Source: Actinomycetota bacterium
GTDB lineage: Bacteria > Actinomycetota > Aquicultoria > Aquicultorales > Aquicultoraceae
Reading direction: 5' to 3'
Length of the DNA stretch: 64,000 nucleotides
Assembly: GCA_018333515.1 (NCBI GenBank)
Contig: JAGXSZ010000030.1
Location: 188,501 to 252,500, forward strand
Shown in pieces: positions 62,751 through 64,000 of the stretch. How positions within the stretch are numbered: position 1 is the first letter of the stretch; every line of letters starts with the position of its first letter. Under the pieces are notes generated by a model. That model saw nothing but the letters and a program-made list of their open reading frames with translations. It had not been told where the DNA came from and searched no databases. Made by a program: the position numbers and the translations under genes.

Positions 62751-64000
62751 TTATCGCCTTCGAAGAAGCGTGAGCACCAACTCGTCTATCTTGTCGAGGA
62801 TGTCCTTGAAGGGACCACCAAAGCTCTTCGTGTTTGAAAAAAGCTTTTCCCTCAAGGCCCGTATCTCGGGGTCGTCGCTTTTTAGCGGTGTGATATATCC
62901 TTGCCCGATAGCTCTTTCTTCAAGTTCGAGCAGCTTTTTGGCGTCGTCGGCAAAGGATAAGACTCGCGGGTAGGCTTCTTCGAGCGCGCTCCCAAGATGT
63001 ATATTATTCCCGGTCTCTTCCGCCACCAGCTCGGAGAGCGCTCGCAGCATGATAAAGAGCGTGCAATATTCGATGCCCCTGACACCGCGCCGCCACTGGA
63101 TAATCCAAGGGTTTCTCCAAAACCACAGACCGAGCTTCTCACCGAAACCTATGAGGTCGAGCGCGGTAGCCTCTAAGGCTTGGGCCGCGGTGACGGCTTT
63201 TGTGCTATCACCGGTGACAGGGGAGGGTGCGGCTTTGGCTTGGCCGCTCGGCGCGTGCTTTTTCGACAGCGGGCTTTTGCCTGCCCCGAGATATGAGAGC
63301 ATGTTAAGGAGGACGGCGTGCCCCAGGCTGTCGCCGGGTGTCTCGAAGTGGAGGTAGGATAAGAGCACTCTGCCGTCACCGTAGGTCGTCTCGATAACCG
63401 CCGGTTCGCCTTGGATGCGCGCCGGGTTCAAGTTGGTTCGGTACTCACGTTCATGTTTATCCCAGTCGACCGAAGGCTCGACCATCAGGTCGGCTACGTA
63501 TGAGCCGGCTTGCGCGCCCCCATAGCGCGCGAGGGTTTTGACGCGGGCGGTTTCCTCAACTGAGAACATGCCGGGCCACCAGGCGTAAAAAGAGCTTCCT
63601 TCAGCTATGCCGTCCCATATCGGGTGGTCTGACGCAAGCTCCCTAAGCTCGATTTTACCGCTAAAGCTCGGTACGCGCGCGTCCGTCGGTTTTCTGCCGA
63701 CCGGCGCGAGCGCCAGCCCGTTCTCATGCGCGAGCGCCAGCCCGGCGCCGCCGCAAAAACCGAGATAGGAACCGCCGTTACCGACAAAGCTGCGAATGCG
63801 CTCAACACCGTTTGCCTGAAGCGCTTTGATTTTATTGCTCGCCCAACCACCGGGAACGAATAGTATTTCATAGGAGTCGAGCGCGCCGTCCCTGATATCG
63901 GCGGCGGCCACAAGGTCGAAATCGGCGCCGGCCGCGCTCAACGTCTCGTAGGCGATAAGTCCCCAAAGAAACGATTCATCCCAGAAGAGTGCTGTCTTCG
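62751..64000 (-). CDS. BPL_N-type (glutamine amidotransferase-like) protein, 5' partial
   Basis: The frame runs to the window edge (KTALFWDESFLWG near it), so the start is outside; about 416 residues are seen. YEILFVPGGWASNKIKAL, SYLGFCGGAGLALAHENGL and VLLSYLHFETPGDS resemble the biotin-protein-ligase N-terminal GATase-like fold (BPL_N). The C-terminal 160 residues are helical and unfamiliar. Convergent with tusB. Confidence 0.75.
   Translation of the reverse strand, partial: KTALFWDESFLWGLIAYETLSAAGADFDLVAAADIRDGALDSYEILFVPGGWASNKIKALQANGVERIRSFVGNGGSYLGFCGGAGLALAHENGLALAPVGRKPTDARVPSFSGKIELRELASDHPIWDGIAEGSSFYAWWPGMFSVEETARVKTLARYGGAQAGSYVADLMVEPSVDWDKHEREYRTNLNPARIQGEPAVIETTYGDGRVLLSYLHFETPGDSLGHAVLLNMLSYLGAGKSPLSKKHAPSGQAKAAPSPVTGDSTKAVTAAQALEATALDLIGFGEKLGLWFWRNPWIIQWRRGVRGIEYCTLFIMLRALSELVAEETGNNIHLGSALEEAYPRVLSFADDAKKLLELEERAIGQGYITPLKSDDPEIRALREKLFSNTKSFGGPFKDILDKIDELVLTLLRRR

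Overview
The window looks like a piece of a deep-branching actinobacterial chromosome (Coriobacteriia/Aquicultoria-like; an inference, not proven). Signs are the arrangement argCJBDF-argR-argGH, thrS followed by infC-rpmI-rplT and pheST, the GAF/SpoIIE regulator style, and anaerobe traits such as an aldehyde ferredoxin oxidoreductase, a TusDCB/DsrEFH-type sulfur relay and a Sec-like tRNA-Cys. Most genes from about 9.2 kb onward are GC-rich, with GCG/GAC/CTC-type codons and GGAGG-type ribosome sites. The first 8.8 kb is different in base use, repeat content and gene content.

Region 1 (1-8776) is an integron-type gene-cassette array without an intact integrase in view. I find six complete attC sites, one attC with a damaged left half and one lacking its right core. 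They separate or border small plus-strand genes: a SnoaL-like protein, a small membrane protein, a DUF6414-like protein, a BrnT/CopG-like toxin-antitoxin pair, a broken higB with intact higA, a GNAT acetyltransferase, a DUF4062 protein, two DUF4145 (zinc-ribbon plus HEPN-like) proteins, and an HNH nuclease fused to a region with a DndB-like DGQH motif. Two copies of a roughly 100-bp palindromic element lie here. One is in frame at the 3' end of the GNAT gene and joins it to the tail of a type I methyltransferase (HsdM). A scrap of tyrosine recombinase (HxxR box) also survives. The content looks like a decayed, defence-rich accessory island.

Region 2 (9.0-20 kb) holds a secreted subtilase on the minus strand, then the translation genes thrS, infC (start codon ATC), rpmI, rplT, a T-box-type attenuator, pheS, pheT and a sugar nucleotidyltransferase. 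Region 3 (20-29 kb) is the complete ornithine-to-arginine pathway argC-J-B-D-F-R-G-H with AT-rich palindromes at its promoter; argR encodes the likely regulator.

Region 4 (29-43 kb) is mixed housekeeping: a diguanylate cyclase, a tRNA-Cys(GCA) with a selenocysteine-tRNA-like fold, a sugar transferase, DUF3467, a Sfum_1244-like protein, a GyrI-like remnant, a cupredoxin lipoprotein, corA behind a hairpin-rich leader, NDH-2, PolX, Mpg, a NIF3-like protein and a class A penicillin-binding protein. Region 5 (43-54.5 kb) holds a U32 peptidase, an ornithine cyclodeaminase-like enzyme, AOR, a tandem class II aldolase and a trehalose-type glycosyltransferase set (GT20, TreT, GT4).

Region 6 (54.5-64 kb) has a MITE-like nested palindrome, a 1717-residue PocR-GAF(x6)-PAS-SpoIIE-HATPase regulator, a winged-helix protein, duplicated 39-bp repeats before tRNA-Pro, and a tusDCB operon whose promoter contains a CsoR/CstR-like palindrome. 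The window ends inside a BPL_N-type protein.
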